A stretch of 64,000 bases of DNA from NCBI RefSeq assembly GCF_023167545.1, contig NZ_AP014647.1, positions 1,116,001 to 1,180,000 of the forward strand, in the 5' to 3' direction. How positions within the stretch are numbered: the stretch's first letter is position 1; the number at the start of each line of letters is the position of its first letter. A program made the translations under genes and the position numbers. Shown piece after piece: positions 16,620-28,286 of the stretch. Under the pieces are notes generated by a model, which saw only the letters and a program-made list of their open reading frames with translations, was not told where the DNA came from and did not search any database. The DNA is from Streptococcus constellatus subsp. constellatus (GTDB lineage: Bacteria; Bacillota; Bacilli; Lactobacillales; Streptococcaceae).

Positions 16620-18440
16620 CTAATGTTTTTTTAGTTTTAAATTGTCATTCTCCCATGTAGAAATTAATTTGTTTATTTCATCTTCATTTATAGCTTTTAA
16701 TCCATCTATATGAACTATCATAGCTATATTAATACTATCAGCAGGAATCAATTTCAATTTGCTTAATACAGTTCCAAAACATTCTCTTTTATTTAATGCT
16801 ATTTCCACAAGTCCTTTAATTACATTAATATTTTTCTTTGCACTTTCTGTTATAAACGCATTATATAATTCATCAACCATCAGATTACATTCAACGATAG
16901 AAATATTTTTTATTTCGGAACTTGCACGAGTAATGAGAATATCGTGTTCACCCATATAAGCATCAATTATCTTTCTTGCAGGTTCAGAAAGTTTAATGTT
17001 TGAAGAATAATTAAATACATCATTAGTGCCTCTTGATAGATAAAAGTATGGCTCTAAATTTTCCTCTTTTATACTGGGTTCTTCTTTCATCCATCGCTCA
17101 AACCATTCGTCATCCCACTTCTTTTCAAAATTACTTTTATTATTTTTTGTTTTCGATTCTTTTTTAGATACTTGCCCTTCATGTTCTTCATCATCTGTTT
17201 TGTACAGACTTAGACACATATTCAAGTTTCCTTTACCATATAATTCAATAAAGTCAGCAAATATATTTGGCTTAACATATTGAAGCATCATCATTTTCAC
17301 AAGCACTTTTTCATCAATTTCTATTTTTTTTAACTTTGCGACCTTCTTCCTCATTTCAAATTCATTTAGAAAACGCTTAAATTGTCTTGGATTGCCATTT
17401 AATCCGCTATTTAATAGGTATGATATCTTTCTTGATAAACTATAAAAATTTGAAATATCATTAGAGTTGGTAAATTCTGCTACTTTAGCTGGAAGCTCAA
17501 ATCTTGATGTATTTGCTCTAAATTGATTAATACAATCATTTTTTAAAGATTGAAAATCTTCCTTTGATAAAAACTTTGAACAAAATAAAAACGTTAAATA
17601 CATCTCTGTTTCTGGTACTGTCATTGTAGGAATTCGTATAGGATATTGAATTATTTTTTCTAAATACTCTTTACCAATATTAATTTTATGTTCTGTTTCA
17701 AAAATACTATCAGAATACTTTTGACGAATTGCATATGCTATCTGTCTTTCATCAGCACCAAATACAAAAGCAACTTTCCCAGTAAATAAAAATAATCTCA
17801 TAGCTTCAAATATTTCTAAAATAGTATCTGGTAAGCACCTATCCATTTCATCAACATAAATCACTACTCTAGAAATGTCACTGTCTTCTATCAGTTTGCC
17901 AAAGTCATTCCTAAAATTTGCTACATCATTTCTTAATGACTCATGAGATACAATTGCCTCGTATCTATTTTTTATTCCTTCAATACTTTCAACTATGTCC
18001 TCACTTGTATTCTCTGCTACTCCAACAAAATTTAATGGATTTAGTATCGATGAAATTATTGTGGAAGAATTTTTTATTAATGCAGTAGACAATTCAAAAA
18101 CACTAATACTTTTTCTTAAATGTTTAAATTTATCTTTCAATGTTTCTTTATTTTTTATTCTTTCTTCTATTTGATCTAATATGCAATTAATTACAGTATT
18201 TTTAGCATCTCCATAATCCTCAAACAACCATGCATTAAAGTTTATTATCAGAGCAGCATTATCTTTCTTGCATAGTTCTTCTTGGCTGATTGACATAATG
18301 CTTGATTTTCCACTACCCCAATCACCATAAACACCTATACTCGCAGGAAGTAAACTATCATCTATCACTATCTCATTAACCAATTCCGCAATATACTCAA
18401 AATCTATATAATCTATATTTGATTCACTGTCTTTCCACAT
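16620..18440 (-). CDS. qatA: QatA: KAP-family P-loop NTPase
   Basis: A 606-residue KAP NTPase. Walker A is GDWGSGKS (39-46) and Walker B is VVIYVDEMDRC (192-202). Between them lies the hydrophobic insertion typical of KAP proteins (ALIKNSSTIISSILNPLNF, about 120-138), here weakly membrane-like. The KAP tail includes NGNPRQFKRFLNEFE. It is the first gene of the four-gene Qat operon and is expected to supply the ATP-driven sensor or scaffold. It lies four bases downstream of a small XRE regulator. Confidence 0.9.
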   Translation of the reverse strand: MWKDSESNIDYIDFEYIAELVNEIVIDDSLLPASIGVYGDWGSGKSSIMSISQEELCKKDNAALIINFNAWLFEDYGDAKNTVINCILDQIEERIKNKETLKDKFKHLRKSISVFELSTALIKNSSTIISSILNPLNFVGVAENTSEDIVESIEGIKNRYEAIVSHESLRNDVANFRNDFGKLIEDSDISRVVIYVDEMDRCLPDTILEIFEAMRLFLFTGKVAFVFGADERQIAYAIRQKYSDSIFETEHKINIGKEYLEKIIQYPIRIPTMTVPETEMYLTFLFCSKFLSKEDFQSLKNDCINQFRANTSRFELPAKVAEFTNSNDISNFYSLSRKISYLLNSGLNGNPRQFKRFLNEFEMRKKVAKLKKIEIDEKVLVKMMMLQYVKPNIFADFIELYGKGNLNMCLSLYKTDDEEHEGQVSKKESKTKNNKSNFEKKWDDEWFERWMKEEPSIKEENLEPYFYLSRGTNDVFNYSSNIKLSEPARKIIDAYMGEHDILITRASSEIKNISIVECNLMVDELYNAFITESAKKNINVIKGLVEIALNKRECFGTVLSKLKLIPADSINIAMIVHIDGLKAINEDEINKLISTWENDNLKLKKH

Positions 18441-18444
18441 TTTA

Positions 18445-18654
18445 TTACCTTTCCTCTATACATTCCATTATATCTTCAATATCACAATCCAAAGCATTGC
18501 AAATTCTAAGCAAAACATCCGTAGTTACATTTTGTCCGTTCTTCATTTTGTAAAATGTACTTTTACTTACTTTTGCCTTTTCCATCAATTCATTATTTGT
18601 CATATCTAAATCAATGAGTTTTTTGAACAATCTTTTATAACTAAAAAACCTCAT
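18445..18654 (-). CDS. XRE/Cro-type regulator heading the qat operon
   Basis: A 69-residue helix-turn-helix protein. MTNNELMEKAKVSKSTFYKM is the DNA-binding core, and the ending ALDCDIEDIMECIEER is typical of short Cro/CI-like proteins. It is co-directional with qatA and four bases from it, so it is likely an autoregulator that keeps the defence operon in check. The gene begins behind CGGAGGATAAG. Confidence 0.8.
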   Translation of the reverse strand: MRFFSYKRLFKKLIDLDMTNNELMEKAKVSKSTFYKMKNGQNVTTDVLLRICNALDCDIEDIMECIEER

Positions 18655-18689
18655 TCTTATCCTCCGTTCAAGAAAACTATATTCATTAC

Positions 18690-18695
18690 ATTATA
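18690..18695 (-). promoter_or_regulatory. Likely -10 element of the XRE-qat operon
   Basis: TATAAT on the minus strand, about 36 bases upstream of the XRE start. No strong -35 lies at the right distance, which would fit an activator- or repressor-controlled promoter. Confidence 0.4.
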
Positions 18696-18750
18696 CCATA
18701 AAATATACTTTTTTCATAAATATATTCTCTTTAATCGAACTCACACAAAT

Positions 18751-18785
18751 AAAAAAAGAGACGGTGCAGCCCTAAGACCACACCG
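18751..18785 (-). terminator. Terminator after the SSB-like gene
   Basis: CGGTG (minus 18785-18781) pairs with CACCG (18766-18762), followed by TCTCTTTTTTT. It closes the minus-strand transfer operon ahead of the qat promoter. Confidence 0.7.
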
Positions 18786-18794
18786 ACCATAAAT

Positions 18795-19454
18795 TTATCT
18801 CTCAGCTTCTTTGTTTGCTTCTTTCTTTTCCTTTGGCTTTTCCTTATCTTCAGCTTGATATTTCTTGATAGCTCCAAGTACAGATTCTTTCTTTACCTCC
18901 TGTCCTTTCATTTGTTCCTTTGCCTTTAAGAGCTTTGAAGAAAGTATCCTGACATTACTATGCTCCTTGCCGTTATCATCAATGGAAGTTCTGATTTGTC
19001 CAAAGAGCTTAACAAAATCTCCCTGCTTAAAGTCCTTTGGAATATAACTTTTTTCTCCATAAGCGGAACAATTATGATATAGCTTGTTACCTTCATCATC
19101 TTTGGATACTACGGAAAAATTCGCTACCTTGAAGGCTTCTCCGTTTTTGTTTTCTCTCTCAACAACATCTACCTTACCGACAACATTTCCAACGATATTT
19201 ATAAGGTTATCTTTCTCTTCCTGAACATAAGCCAGGTCTTTTATCTGCCCCTGTTCTCTTAAATCTTCGATCATGTAGTCAAATTCCTCATGCAGCAAAT
19301 TAACGGTGTCATTGTCCATATAAGCGTCATAAAGCTTGTTTAAAGCACTTTCATCATTGATACCTTTTTCCATGCTTATAATCGCCTTCACAAAGTCTTT
19401 ATGGTTATCATTTACCATATCTTCAATCCTATACCTTATTGTTTTGTAATCCAT
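18795..19454 (-). CDS. SSB-like OB-fold protein of the transfer region
   Basis: A 219-residue protein starting at the ATG at 19454 (MDYKTIRYRIEDM), behind GGAG. The N-terminal 70 residues are helical. An OB-fold resembling single-strand DNA-binding protein follows, with NIVGNVVGKVDVVERENKNG and later VANFSVVSKD, NCSAYGEK and DFVKLFGQIR. The tail is lysine/glutamate-rich (KEKPKEKKEANKE). It probably protects or processes transferred single-stranded DNA together with the LtrC-like protein just upstream. A second, shorter SSB is encoded at 42934-43245. Confidence 0.75.
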   Translation of the reverse strand: MDYKTIRYRIEDMVNDNHKDFVKAIISMEKGINDESALNKLYDAYMDNDTVNLLHEEFDYMIEDLREQGQIKDLAYVQEEKDNLINIVGNVVGKVDVVERENKNGEAFKVANFSVVSKDDEGNKLYHNCSAYGEKSYIPKDFKQGDFVKLFGQIRTSIDDNGKEHSNVRILSSKLLKAKEQMKGQEVKKESVLGAIKKYQAEDKEKPKEKKEANKEAER

Positions 19455-19475
19455 GTTTTTATCTCCTTTCATGGT

Positions 19476-19498
19476 AAAAGGGAGCTATTCGCTCCCTT
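19476..19498 (-). terminator. Intercistronic hairpin between the LtrC-like and SSB-like genes
   Basis: AGGGAGC and GCTCCCT (arms 19497-19491 and 19485-19479) flank a 5-base loop and are followed by TTTT. It starts at the upstream stop codon. It may attenuate or protect the mRNA rather than fully terminate. Confidence 0.6.
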
Positions 19499-22400
19499 AT
19501 CTTGCATATTCCTGTTCTTTTGTAGTTTGTTTCTCTTCCGTTTTGCTTTCACTTTGATAAGCTATGATCTGTCCTAAAATAGACGGTTTATCTTCCGTTC
19601 TTTGAGAAGTTTCCTCTTTTGTATGGAGATTATCTTCCACATCATAGGTTGATTCAAAGTAATCACTGTCCCTGAAATCATTGTCATATCGGTCAGGAAT
19701 TCCGTCATTATCCATATCTTTGCCAAGCGGATCATAAAAGTTTCCCTCATCATCAATGTCCAGTCCGAGAGCTGCCTTTAAGTCCTCTGAGTCTATATAA
19801 GTTAAATCTTCAAAAGAGGATAACTCAATTTCTTTTTTCATATTCCTTAGAGCTTCGTTCTCTCCCTTGTTTTCATAGTCGAAGCTCTCTGTTTTGATTG
19901 GAGTATCATCAATATACTGTGTCCATATTTTAGCTTCTAAATTAAGCTCATATTGGATGCCGTGTCTTTCGTCAGGTGTATTGGTATAGGCGATGCCGAT
20001 GTGCTTTAAGTCAGGATATAGAGTATCAAACTCATCATAACTATGGTTTTCTTCATATTCTCTGTTGCAAAAGTCTATGATAGCTCTTTTTACATCTTCC
20101 ACAAGAGGATTGTCATTTCCCTTTTCTTCCACATCACCCATATCAAGGAGCTTATTCAGTTCTGCCAAGCGAAGCACCTTACTCTTTAATTCATCAGCTT
20201 TTTCAAACGGCTTTTCAAGTTCTTCTTTGGCATTTTCAAGCTGCTCTTTTGTGCTGATGAGCTTTTCTTCAAGCCTCTTTAATCTCTCAGGTATTTTCTC
20301 AAGAGCATTATCAAGTCTTGTGATATTACCATCTGCACTTGTTCCAAGCTCTCCTGAATGCTTTGTAGCACCATTTAAGCTAAAATTATGGGAATTGGTA
20401 AAGAAGTTATAGCTTACCTCTAAGTCCATGTTTCTATACTTTCCTATCATCTTACTTTCATTGATTTTTACTTTAGAAATCGCTTCAAGAAGTTTTTCTC
20501 CTGCTAATTTCTTATCGGTAATCTTCTCGTCTAAAATAGTAATGGAAGTAAATTTATTTTCGCCTTCTCCTTGTGGTTCTACATTTGCTATATCTTTCTT
20601 TACAGCTTCAATTAACTTTTCCGTCCTTGCGATTTCCTCCGGATAGTTTTTAGCCACCTTATCTTCTAACCTGTAACGATTCGACTTAAAGTTTGCTTCA
20701 AGCATTTTAAGTTTCGTAACCTCATTATCCAAGTCCATCTTTTCCTTAATCTTTGGGTCACCTGTTGCAAGTGCTTTTATTTCAGCATAATTTAAACTGC
20801 TTTCGTCCACATCTTCTGCAACACGAACAGGAGTTTTACTTGTCATAATCTGAGAAATGAATTTCTGCTTATTCTCTATGGTCTGCCAAAGATACGCATC
20901 AAAGGTATTCTCCGTTACATAACGATAGATATTCACTTCCTTATTCTCATTTCCCTGTCTTACAATTCTACCCGCACGCTGCTCAAGGTCGGCAGGACGC
21001 CAAGGGACATCGAGGTCATGAAGTGCAATCAACTTGTTTTGGACATTCGTACCTGCTCCCATCTTCTGAGTAGAACCGAGTAATATCCTCACATCTCCTT
21101 TTCTTACCTTTGCAAAGAGTTCATCTTTTTGTTTGTCTGAATTAGCTTCATGGATAAAGGCAATTTCTTCTTTCGGTATCCCCATTGCTACAAGTTTTTC
21201 TCTAATATCATCATATATATTAAACTCTCCATCGCCTTTTGGAGTTGACATATCGGAAAATAGAAGCTGTGTTGACCTATCTTCTTTTGTCTTATCCCAA
21301 ATGGCAAACACATTTTTTACGCATACATTGACCTTACTATCAGGATTATCAGGTAGCAGAGGATTGATTAAACGCTGATCTAAAGCAAGTTTCTTTCCGT
21401 CATTAGTAATCTTCAGCATATTATCCTCATCAGGCTCAACAACTCTATTTCTGACATCATCAGCTCTTTCAGATAGGCTCTTTAGGATTTCTTTTTGTTC
21501 CTCACTTGGCAATGTTTTAATAACCTCATAGTGTGCTTCCGGTGTTGGAAGATTCAGCATATCCGCTGTTTGAATATCTGCAACTTCCTTAAACATAGAC
21601 ATAAGCTCCGGAAGATTATAGAACTTTGAAAATCTTGTCTTAACTCTGTACCCTGTTCCCTCCGGAGATAATTCAAAGGCAGACTGTGTTTCACCAAAGG
21701 TAGATGCCCAGCTATCAAAATGCTCTAAATTATTCTTTTTAAGACTTTCATACTGAAGATAACGCTGCATGGTATAAAGCTCTGTCATAGAGTTACTTAC
21801 AGGCGTTCCTGTGGCAAATACAATACCTTTTCCACCCGTCATTTCATCCATATATCTACACTTCATAAACATATCGGAGGACTTAAAGGCTTCACTTTGA
21901 CCGATACCTGCTACATTTCTCATTTTTGTGTAGAGATAGAGATTTTTGTAATTGTGTGCTTCGTCGATAAATAGCTTATCAACGCCTAATTCCTCAAAGG
22001 TAATAACATCGTCTTTCTTAAAATCGTCGTTTAACTTTTCAAGCCTTGTTTCCAGTTTTTTCTTTGTTTTTTCAAGCTGTTTTACTGTAAAGTTTTGATT
22101 TCTATCATGCTTATATTCCTCAACATAGTTGATGATTTCATCAATCTGATCCTGAATGTGTTTTTCCTGATATTCTTTACTCATCGGAATTTTTTCAAAC
22201 TGAGTATGCCCGATTACAACCGCATCATATTCGCCAGTAGCAATTCTTCCTATGAACCTTTTTCTGTTTTTCGGCTCAAAGTCTTTCTTATCTGCCACCA
22301 TAATATTAGCTGACGGATAAAGCTGCATAAACTCTCTGCCAATTTGACCTGTCAGGTGATTCGGTACAACAAATAAAGACTTGGAACACATCCCAAGCCT

Positions 22401-25400
22401 TTTAGATTCCATTGCGGAAGCCACCATTTCAAAGGTCTTTCCGCTACCAACCACATGGGCAAGAAGCGTATTTCCTCCGTAAAGGCTTCTTGCAATAGCA
22501 TTTTTCTGATGAGGTCTAAGCTCTATTTTAGTATTCATCCCCTCAAAAGACAGGTTGCTTCCGTCATATTCACGATTCCTGATAGAGTTAAAACGCTCAT
22601 TATACAGTTTTACAAGTCTGCTTCTTCTTTCCTGATCATTAAATATCCAGTTCTTAAATTCTTCCTTTAGAAGTTCTTGTTTCTGCCCTGCAAGAAGCGT
22701 TTCTTTTTTATTTAGCACAGAAGTTTTGGAGCCGTCAGGATTTACAATTTGGTCAAATACTTTCGTTTCTTTAAGGTTTAATGCATCTTCAATCAGCTTA
22801 TAGGCACTTACTCTACTTGTACCGTAGGTCATTTCAGCAAGGTCATTTCCTCTGTCTTTGCTTTTTCCTTCAATATTCCATTCGCTTGTAAGATTTGAAA
22901 ACTTAACCTTAATATCCCATCTTGCCCAGCCCGGAGTTTTCAGTGTTTCAAAGATGAATTTCTCAATATCTTTAATCGGTATCCAAGTAGCACCAAGTCT
23001 TACATTGATTTCACTTGCTTCAAGCTCCTTTGGTAAAACTTTTACAAGCTCTGCCTTTTGGTATTCTAAACGGTTCATCTCATAGCTTATCAGCTCTTTT
23101 TCTTTGCCATCTTCCGCATATCCAAGATGAGGTAGCTCTCTTTCCGTTTGTCTAAGTTTTGATAGATAACTGTCAACAATGGCGATTTTATCCCTGATAT
23201 TTCCTGATAAATATTCATCTTTTGTTACATAGCCATACTTATATGAATTGCTGCCGTTTGCACAGGCGAAAGGTAAATCCCCATCTTCCAAGTTAAAGGA
23301 TAGTGGTCTGTAAAAGTTCTGTTCTTCCCTGATGTTTAGGTAGATTTCTCCCCTTAATTCTTCTATCAAAGTCGATCTGTCTTTTCCTGTCAGGCTTTCC
23401 ATATAGTCAAAGTCCACATAACCCTTTTCGGACATAGATAACACAAGAGCTTCTAAAGAAGTATCTACATGGTCGATAGTCTTTGCCTTTGTAATTGTTC
23501 TTTTTGAAAAAATATCTCCCTTTGCCTTAAAGTTTTCTTCTTCATCAAGGATTTCTATTGAAGATACAAGCGGGAAGTTGCTATCTTCTTTTAAGGCTCT
23601 GGTGTTAGAAAGGTTATTTACATACCCATGCTTTTTAGAAAAACTGTCATAGACTTCATTTAACTTCTCCTGAACTTTCCTTACTTCATCATCAGAAAAA
23701 TCTTCCTTTTGCTTGTAGATTACATCTTTTAGAGCATCATTTAACTCAAGATAATCCTCAATCTTTTCCTTATTTTTCTCCGTTACTTCCTTCTTTACGA
23801 AAAGTGAGTTTTCTCTGTAATATACTTCATCATCAATAATGGTATAGGAGAAATTCTTGACATCATCTGTTGCAGGTATTGTGCTGATTTCATCGTCAAG
23901 TAGCTCTATTTCTTCATACTTTGCATCTTTAGAGATTTCTTCACTTGCTTTTGTAAGTAATTCCTTTAAGTTAGCATTTTCTTTTGGAAGGCAAGCTATC
24001 ATATTTCCAAATCTTCCGAGTACTTCCTCCATACTTCCAAGCACCATCTCAGGATGATCCACAAAGTATTTATTGTAGGTAAGTCCGTTTTTATCTTCAG
24101 ATAGATGTATCCAGTCCTCATCCCTTTCTCTAATACTATCTCTTTTCTTTAGGAAAATAATGTCCGATGTTACTTCCGTTCCGGCAAAACCCTTAAAGGT
24201 ATCATTTGGAAGTCTGATAGCTCCTAAAAACTCTGTTCTTGCTGCAAGGTAGCGTCTGACACTTTCGTCCTTTTTATCCATTGTTCCGCTTGATGTAATA
24301 AAGGCGATAACACCACCATTTCTTACTTTATCAATGGATTTCGCAAAGAAGTAGTCATGAATCAAGAAGTTATTTTTGTTATACTCCCTGTCATTTACCT
24401 TATATTCTCCAAAGGGGACATTACCGATAACTGCATCAAAGAAGTTATTGGAAAAGGTAGTTTCTTCAAATCCCTTAATTTGCACTTCACTTTCAGGATA
24501 TAAGAGTTTTCCAATTCGACCGCTTACTGAGTCAAGCTCTACACCGTAAAACTTCAACTTACTCATTTCATCGGGAAGATTTCCTATAAAGTTTCCAACT
24601 CCCATACTTGGCTCTAAGATATTTCCGCTCTTAAATCCCATACCTGCAAGTGTCTTATATACGCTGTCAATAACTGTTTTAGGTGTATAAAAGGCTGTTA
24701 AGGTAGATTCTCTTGCAGCTTCATATTCAGATGGTGATAGATTTTCCTTTAAGAAACTTCTTGCAGCTTCCCATTGTCCCTCTTTACTTTCATCAAACAC
24801 ATCAGCAAGTCCGCCCCAGCCTACATATTTCGCTAAAACTTCCTGAGCTGTACTGTCAAGCTCTCTTTGTCCACTCTCTACACGATTAAGCATGGAAATT
24901 GCTTCAAGGTTGTTATTCAGTCTCTCACTTGGAGATAACTTTTCCGGGAGCGTTTCTTCTGTGATTTTGAAGTTATGAGCATCAGCTTTCTTTATTTCTA
25001 CTTCCTCAATAGTCTTTTCAGGGTTCGTATAGGTTATATTTTGAAATACCCTCTCAAGATCGCTTTCAAGATGATAAGGGATTACATCGGAGCCTGTTAT
25101 CATACCGCCAAGATATTCGGTATTGTCCTTAACCGTTACTGTCTTTAGATTATTTCCCATATCATCAAAGCGTGTGATGGTATAGTTTTTGTCCTTATAT
25201 TTAACTTCATCACCAACAATAAAATTCGGTCTTTCAAGGCTTATCTGCTTTAGTAAGTCCCCATTATCTTCAAAGGCTATAATCGGGATTTGACGATTTC
25301 CACTTCTTACCGGATCAAGCCATAAATCATTTCTTCCTGTGATTTGATTTTTAGCAATCTCCCTTACAGTGTATTCTTCATGGTTGAAATAGACTGTATC

Positions 25401-28217
25401 ACCTTCTTTAACTGTAAATTCATCGGTAAGGCTTTCCTTTTCTTCATTAAGCTCTACTTCTTCTCTTTCTTTGAGGTAATCAAATAGCGTTCCTTGAACA
25501 AGTGTTGCAGCTATTCTTTCTTCTACTTCTTCAGGTGCTTCAAGCTCTGTTTCTTCTTCAAAACTAAGTTCTCCGTTAAATACCGATTGAAGCTCCTGCT
25601 CATCCATCTGCTTGACAAGCTCTGTATTTTTAAGTTCTCTAAAGGTCTTTGGAAAATCTTCTAAAATAAGCCTCTGGGCATTTAATTCTTTCAACTCTTC
25701 AATACTGAAATATCCCCATTCAGGTTCAATCCCAAGTACAAGTCCAAAGGCATCTCCACTTTCTCTATCATACTCCGTCATATACCAAGTCCAATTACTT
25801 CTAAACGGAATGATATATGCAGCATGAACCTCTTTATCTGCTAAAGCGACATCTTCCTGTGCATAAAGCTCAGGCACTCTTTCAAGCATTTCATCAGTCA
25901 TTAAGTTTTCAGGATCATCTTTAGAATAATATTGTGGTTCTTTTGCTTCTTCTATCTCTGAATTACCTTCTATTTTTTCCTCAAGATAAAGATTTTTAGA
26001 AAGCAGCTCATCAATATGCTTTGCCACACTTGACCAAGTAAGAAAAACATCACTGCAATCTTTCTTCTGTAATTTAAGTCCCTTAGCATCGTGCCATTCA
26101 TCACTTCCCATTGCCCCTGAAACAGCATGAGAGCTTCCACCTATGCCATACTCATCTTTTAAAAAGTTAGCTTTTTCTTGAAGCGTATGGTTTTCCTTGA
26201 AAAATTTTGTAATTCGCTCTTTTCCCTTATCTATTCCGCTTCCTCTTGACAGGGTAGCAAGAACTTCGTCATCCGTAATAAATGGCTTTACTTTAGGAAA
26301 TTCTGTCAGATTGGTACTATATTCCTTTCGTGGCAGATCAAGTTCCTGTAATTTCTGATAAAGGCTATCTACCTTGTGATAATGAAATCTTAGTACACCT
26401 CTGTTTTCTTTGTAGCCTGCTAAGAACCTACTGTATTCTTTGATTGTTTCCTTTAGGTATTCAGGATTTTTTAATGCTTCAGACAATCTTTTCGTTTCTT
26501 CCGGAAAGCCACCACCTCTTTCTATAAAATCAAAATACCCATGTGCTTTTCCTTCTTCGCTTAAATCGTGATATATATACCATAGGGATTCTGAAATTCT
26601 ATCTCTTTCATAATCAAGGGATTCTGAAAGTTCCACATTTGTGGCAAACTCTCCAGTTTCCAAAAGCTCATTTATTCTACTTGCTGCATCATTCCAGCTT
26701 AGAATTTGCGTATCATCTTCTCTTGCTGAAGTCCCATAAGCTAAATGAATGCCTTTATCCGAATACCAGGAAGATGCCTCTCTTTCATCAATGTAAAATC
26801 CGTTTCCACCCCCAAAGGTATCTTTGAGGTATTCTCCTAATTCTTCATTGCTCTTTCCTTTGGAAAACTCAGCAATAAGAGGAAGTCTACTTCCATCGTG
26901 GTTCCCTCCGTTAATAAGGATAGTGTCTATCTCTTTCTGATTAAGAGGAATAGTAAGCCTCATCTGTCCATAAGAATTCTCAGGTAAAGAAAAAGAAGCC
27001 TTATCAGCTTCTCTTATCTCTACTTCAATATTTTGTTTTAGATTTCTACCACTTCCTTGATGGTCATCTCTTTCAGAGCTGAGATCATTGCCCCATACTG
27101 CGGATTGTTCTCGTCCTCTATCTTCCACGCTGCCATCAATTTCGGCTTCTCCGTTCTCATAAAGTCTATCGCTTGTTTCTGAATATCCATCAGGTGTCCT
27201 GTCAGCTTCTTCTCCTTGTATAGGTCTACCAACATCTCGAAGTGGCTCTGCTCCTCGCTCTGTGATAGATAATCCAGCCTCATCACTGCGTAAGTCGGAT
27301 TCGGGAATTCTTTCATGAAGTCCGCCTGTTCCTCCAAGCTGTTTAGCGTATTCTCCCTGATTTTCTCTATTATCTCGTCCGTACTCTCCATTTCGGAGAA
27401 CTCGCTCGTTTTCATTTCTTTTCTGATCATCTCGTCGAAGTACATTTTCTTCTACCTCCTCAATTTCTTCTTTAATCTTATTATATCCTGCTTCTTTACC
27501 TCTTAAAACTTCTTTATTAAGCTCTTTACTTTTCTGAATGGTCGCATCAATGATATTTCCACTAATATCCGATACGATTTCACCAAGACTCATAAGAGAT
27601 ATACTATCAAATCTTTCAAAATTTTCTCTTAAAAGTTCACTATCCATAGTATAATCAAGCTGAAATCTTGAAGCAACTGCATAGCTTATTGAGTCCCTCA
27701 CAAACTTTGTAAAAGATATTCTATCCTCATCTGCTATTCTAAGCTCATTCATAAGTCTATCTATCTTTTCATCTCCGTAAAGCCTGCTTAAAGAAAAGAT
27801 ATTTTCTAAGATGCTTTCACTCTCTTCGTATCCCACACTTTTTATCATTTCCTTTAAGACATCTTGATGAGCTTCCTTATCGAATCTCCAAAGATTGACT
27901 TCATTGACATCTCTGTTTCTTGAAACTGTCTGACCTATATCAAAGATGTAGTCCACTTTCTTGTATGTGCCATAGTCCTCTAAAATAGGGATACCTTTCT
28001 GCCCTCTCATAACAGTTCGGTTAAATCGTTCCCTCCAATAATCGAACTTGGCACAGGCTGTCGCTTCAGGATTTCTATCATAGATACTTAATTGACTTCT
28101 AAAGTCATATCTTTGATTGTTTCCGACAACCTTTAAGAGCTTCAGGTATTCTGCTTCACTTTGCAAAATATCCAGTTTTACAAGTTCCAAAATGTTATGA
28201 AAATCATTTATTCGCAT
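19497..28217 (-). CDS. Giant LtrC-like protein: DNA methylase plus SNF2-type helicase
   Basis: A 2906-residue protein. The N-terminal ~1000 residues are accessory: a region starting [14 protein letters not shown], an RNE-rich linker at 250-400, and two related segments around 470-520 and 680-760 with GIHLAYGTS and [10 protein letters not shown]. An N6-adenine methylase fold follows (motif [10 protein letters not shown] near 1200, motif IV GNVPFG near 1266). Next comes an SF2 helicase with GSGKTFE near 1926, [10 protein letters not shown] near 2085 and [11 protein letters not shown] near 2414. Near the C-terminus (about 2840) is an Asp-rich [20 protein letters not shown] segment shared with the CHAP protein. 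Relatives are conserved in Tn1549-type elements and are thought to act on transferred DNA or protect it from restriction. Confidence 0.88.
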   Translation of the reverse strand: MRINDFHNILELVKLDILQSEAEYLKLLKVVGNNQRYDFRSQLSIYDRNPEATACAKFDYWRERFNRTVMRGQKGIPILEDYGTYKKVDYIFDIGQTVSRNRDVNEVNLWRFDKEAHQDVLKEMIKSVGYEESESILENIFSLSRLYGDEKIDRLMNELRIADEDRISFTKFVRDSISYAVASRFQLDYTMDSELLRENFERFDSISLMSLGEIVSDISGNIIDATIQKSKELNKEVLRGKEAGYNKIKEEIEEVEENVLRRDDQKRNENERVLRNGEYGRDNRENQGEYAKQLGGTGGLHERIPESDLRSDEAGLSITERGAEPLRDVGRPIQGEEADRTPDGYSETSDRLYENGEAEIDGSVEDRGREQSAVWGNDLSSERDDHQGSGRNLKQNIEVEIREADKASFSLPENSYGQMRLTIPLNQKEIDTILINGGNHDGSRLPLIAEFSKGKSNEELGEYLKDTFGGGNGFYIDEREASSWYSDKGIHLAYGTSAREDDTQILSWNDAASRINELLETGEFATNVELSESLDYERDRISESLWYIYHDLSEEGKAHGYFDFIERGGGFPEETKRLSEALKNPEYLKETIKEYSRFLAGYKENRGVLRFHYHKVDSLYQKLQELDLPRKEYSTNLTEFPKVKPFITDDEVLATLSRGSGIDKGKERITKFFKENHTLQEKANFLKDEYGIGGSSHAVSGAMGSDEWHDAKGLKLQKKDCSDVFLTWSSVAKHIDELLSKNLYLEEKIEGNSEIEEAKEPQYYSKDDPENLMTDEMLERVPELYAQEDVALADKEVHAAYIIPFRSNWTWYMTEYDRESGDAFGLVLGIEPEWGYFSIEELKELNAQRLILEDFPKTFRELKNTELVKQMDEQELQSVFNGELSFEEETELEAPEEVEERIAATLVQGTLFDYLKEREEVELNEEKESLTDEFTVKEGDTVYFNHEEYTVREIAKNQITGRNDLWLDPVRSGNRQIPIIAFEDNGDLLKQISLERPNFIVGDEVKYKDKNYTITRFDDMGNNLKTVTVKDNTEYLGGMITGSDVIPYHLESDLERVFQNITYTNPEKTIEEVEIKKADAHNFKITEETLPEKLSPSERLNNNLEAISMLNRVESGQRELDSTAQEVLAKYVGWGGLADVFDESKEGQWEAARSFLKENLSPSEYEAARESTLTAFYTPKTVIDSVYKTLAGMGFKSGNILEPSMGVGNFIGNLPDEMSKLKFYGVELDSVSGRIGKLLYPESEVQIKGFEETTFSNNFFDAVIGNVPFGEYKVNDREYNKNNFLIHDYFFAKSIDKVRNGGVIAFITSSGTMDKKDESVRRYLAARTEFLGAIRLPNDTFKGFAGTEVTSDIIFLKKRDSIRERDEDWIHLSEDKNGLTYNKYFVDHPEMVLGSMEEVLGRFGNMIACLPKENANLKELLTKASEEISKDAKYEEIELLDDEISTIPATDDVKNFSYTIIDDEVYYRENSLFVKKEVTEKNKEKIEDYLELNDALKDVIYKQKEDFSDDEVRKVQEKLNEVYDSFSKKHGYVNNLSNTRALKEDSNFPLVSSIEILDEEENFKAKGDIFSKRTITKAKTIDHVDTSLEALVLSMSEKGYVDFDYMESLTGKDRSTLIEELRGEIYLNIREEQNFYRPLSFNLEDGDLPFACANGSNSYKYGYVTKDEYLSGNIRDKIAIVDSYLSKLRQTERELPHLGYAEDGKEKELISYEMNRLEYQKAELVKVLPKELEASEINVRLGATWIPIKDIEKFIFETLKTPGWARWDIKVKFSNLTSEWNIEGKSKDRGNDLAEMTYGTSRVSAYKLIEDALNLKETKVFDQIVNPDGSKTSVLNKKETLLAGQKQELLKEEFKNWIFNDQERRSRLVKLYNERFNSIRNREYDGSNLSFEGMNTKIELRPHQKNAIARSLYGGNTLLAHVVGSGKTFEMVASAMESKRLGMCSKSLFVVPNHLTGQIGREFMQLYPSANIMVADKKDFEPKNRKRFIGRIATGEYDAVVIGHTQFEKIPMSKEYQEKHIQDQIDEIINYVEEYKHDRNQNFTVKQLEKTKKKLETRLEKLNDDFKKDDVITFEELGVDKLFIDEAHNYKNLYLYTKMRNVAGIGQSEAFKSSDMFMKCRYMDEMTGGKGIVFATGTPVSNSMTELYTMQRYLQYESLKKNNLEHFDSWASTFGETQSAFELSPEGTGYRVKTRFSKFYNLPELMSMFKEVADIQTADMLNLPTPEAHYEVIKTLPSEEQKEILKSLSERADDVRNRVVEPDEDNMLKITNDGKKLALDQRLINPLLPDNPDSKVNVCVKNVFAIWDKTKEDRSTQLLFSDMSTPKGDGEFNIYDDIREKLVAMGIPKEEIAFIHEANSDKQKDELFAKVRKGDVRILLGSTQKMGAGTNVQNKLIALHDLDVPWRPADLEQRAGRIVRQGNENKEVNIYRYVTENTFDAYLWQTIENKQKFISQIMTSKTPVRVAEDVDESSLNYAEIKALATGDPKIKEKMDLDNEVTKLKMLEANFKSNRYRLEDKVAKNYPEEIARTEKLIEAVKKDIANVEPQGEGENKFTSITILDEKITDKKLAGEKLLEAISKVKINESKMIGKYRNMDLEVSYNFFTNSHNFSLNGATKHSGELGTSADGNITRLDNALEKIPERLKRLEEKLISTKEQLENAKEELEKPFEKADELKSKVLRLAELNKLLDMGDVEEKGNDNPLVEDVKRAIIDFCNREYEENHSYDEFDTLYPDLKHIGIAYTNTPDERHGIQYELNLEAKIWTQYIDDTPIKTESFDYENKGENEALRNMKKEIELSSFEDLTYIDSEDLKAALGLDIDDEGNFYDPLGKDMDNDGIPDRYDNDFRDSDYFESTYDVEDNLHTKEETSQRTEDKPSILGQIIAYQSESKTEEKQTTKEQEYAR

Positions 28218-28241
28218 TTTTACCTCCTTCTTTTTTACATG

Positions 28242-28270
28242 AAAAAGACGATAGATGTTCTCTACCGTCT
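28242..28270 (-). terminator. Terminator between abiE and the LtrC-like gene
   Basis: On the minus strand AGACGGTAGA pairs with TCTATCGTCT and is followed by TTTT. It insulates the AbiE pair from the LtrC-like gene downstream, or attenuates read-through. A very similar hairpin lies at 47309-47337. Confidence 0.7.
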
Positions 28271-28286
28271 ATGTCCAAAATTATAT

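Noticed and set aside
27038..27445. A 135-codon open frame inside the LtrC-like gene, same strand
   Set aside because: It lies in another frame of the RNE-rich linker, has no ribosome site, and the long protein is continuous through it.
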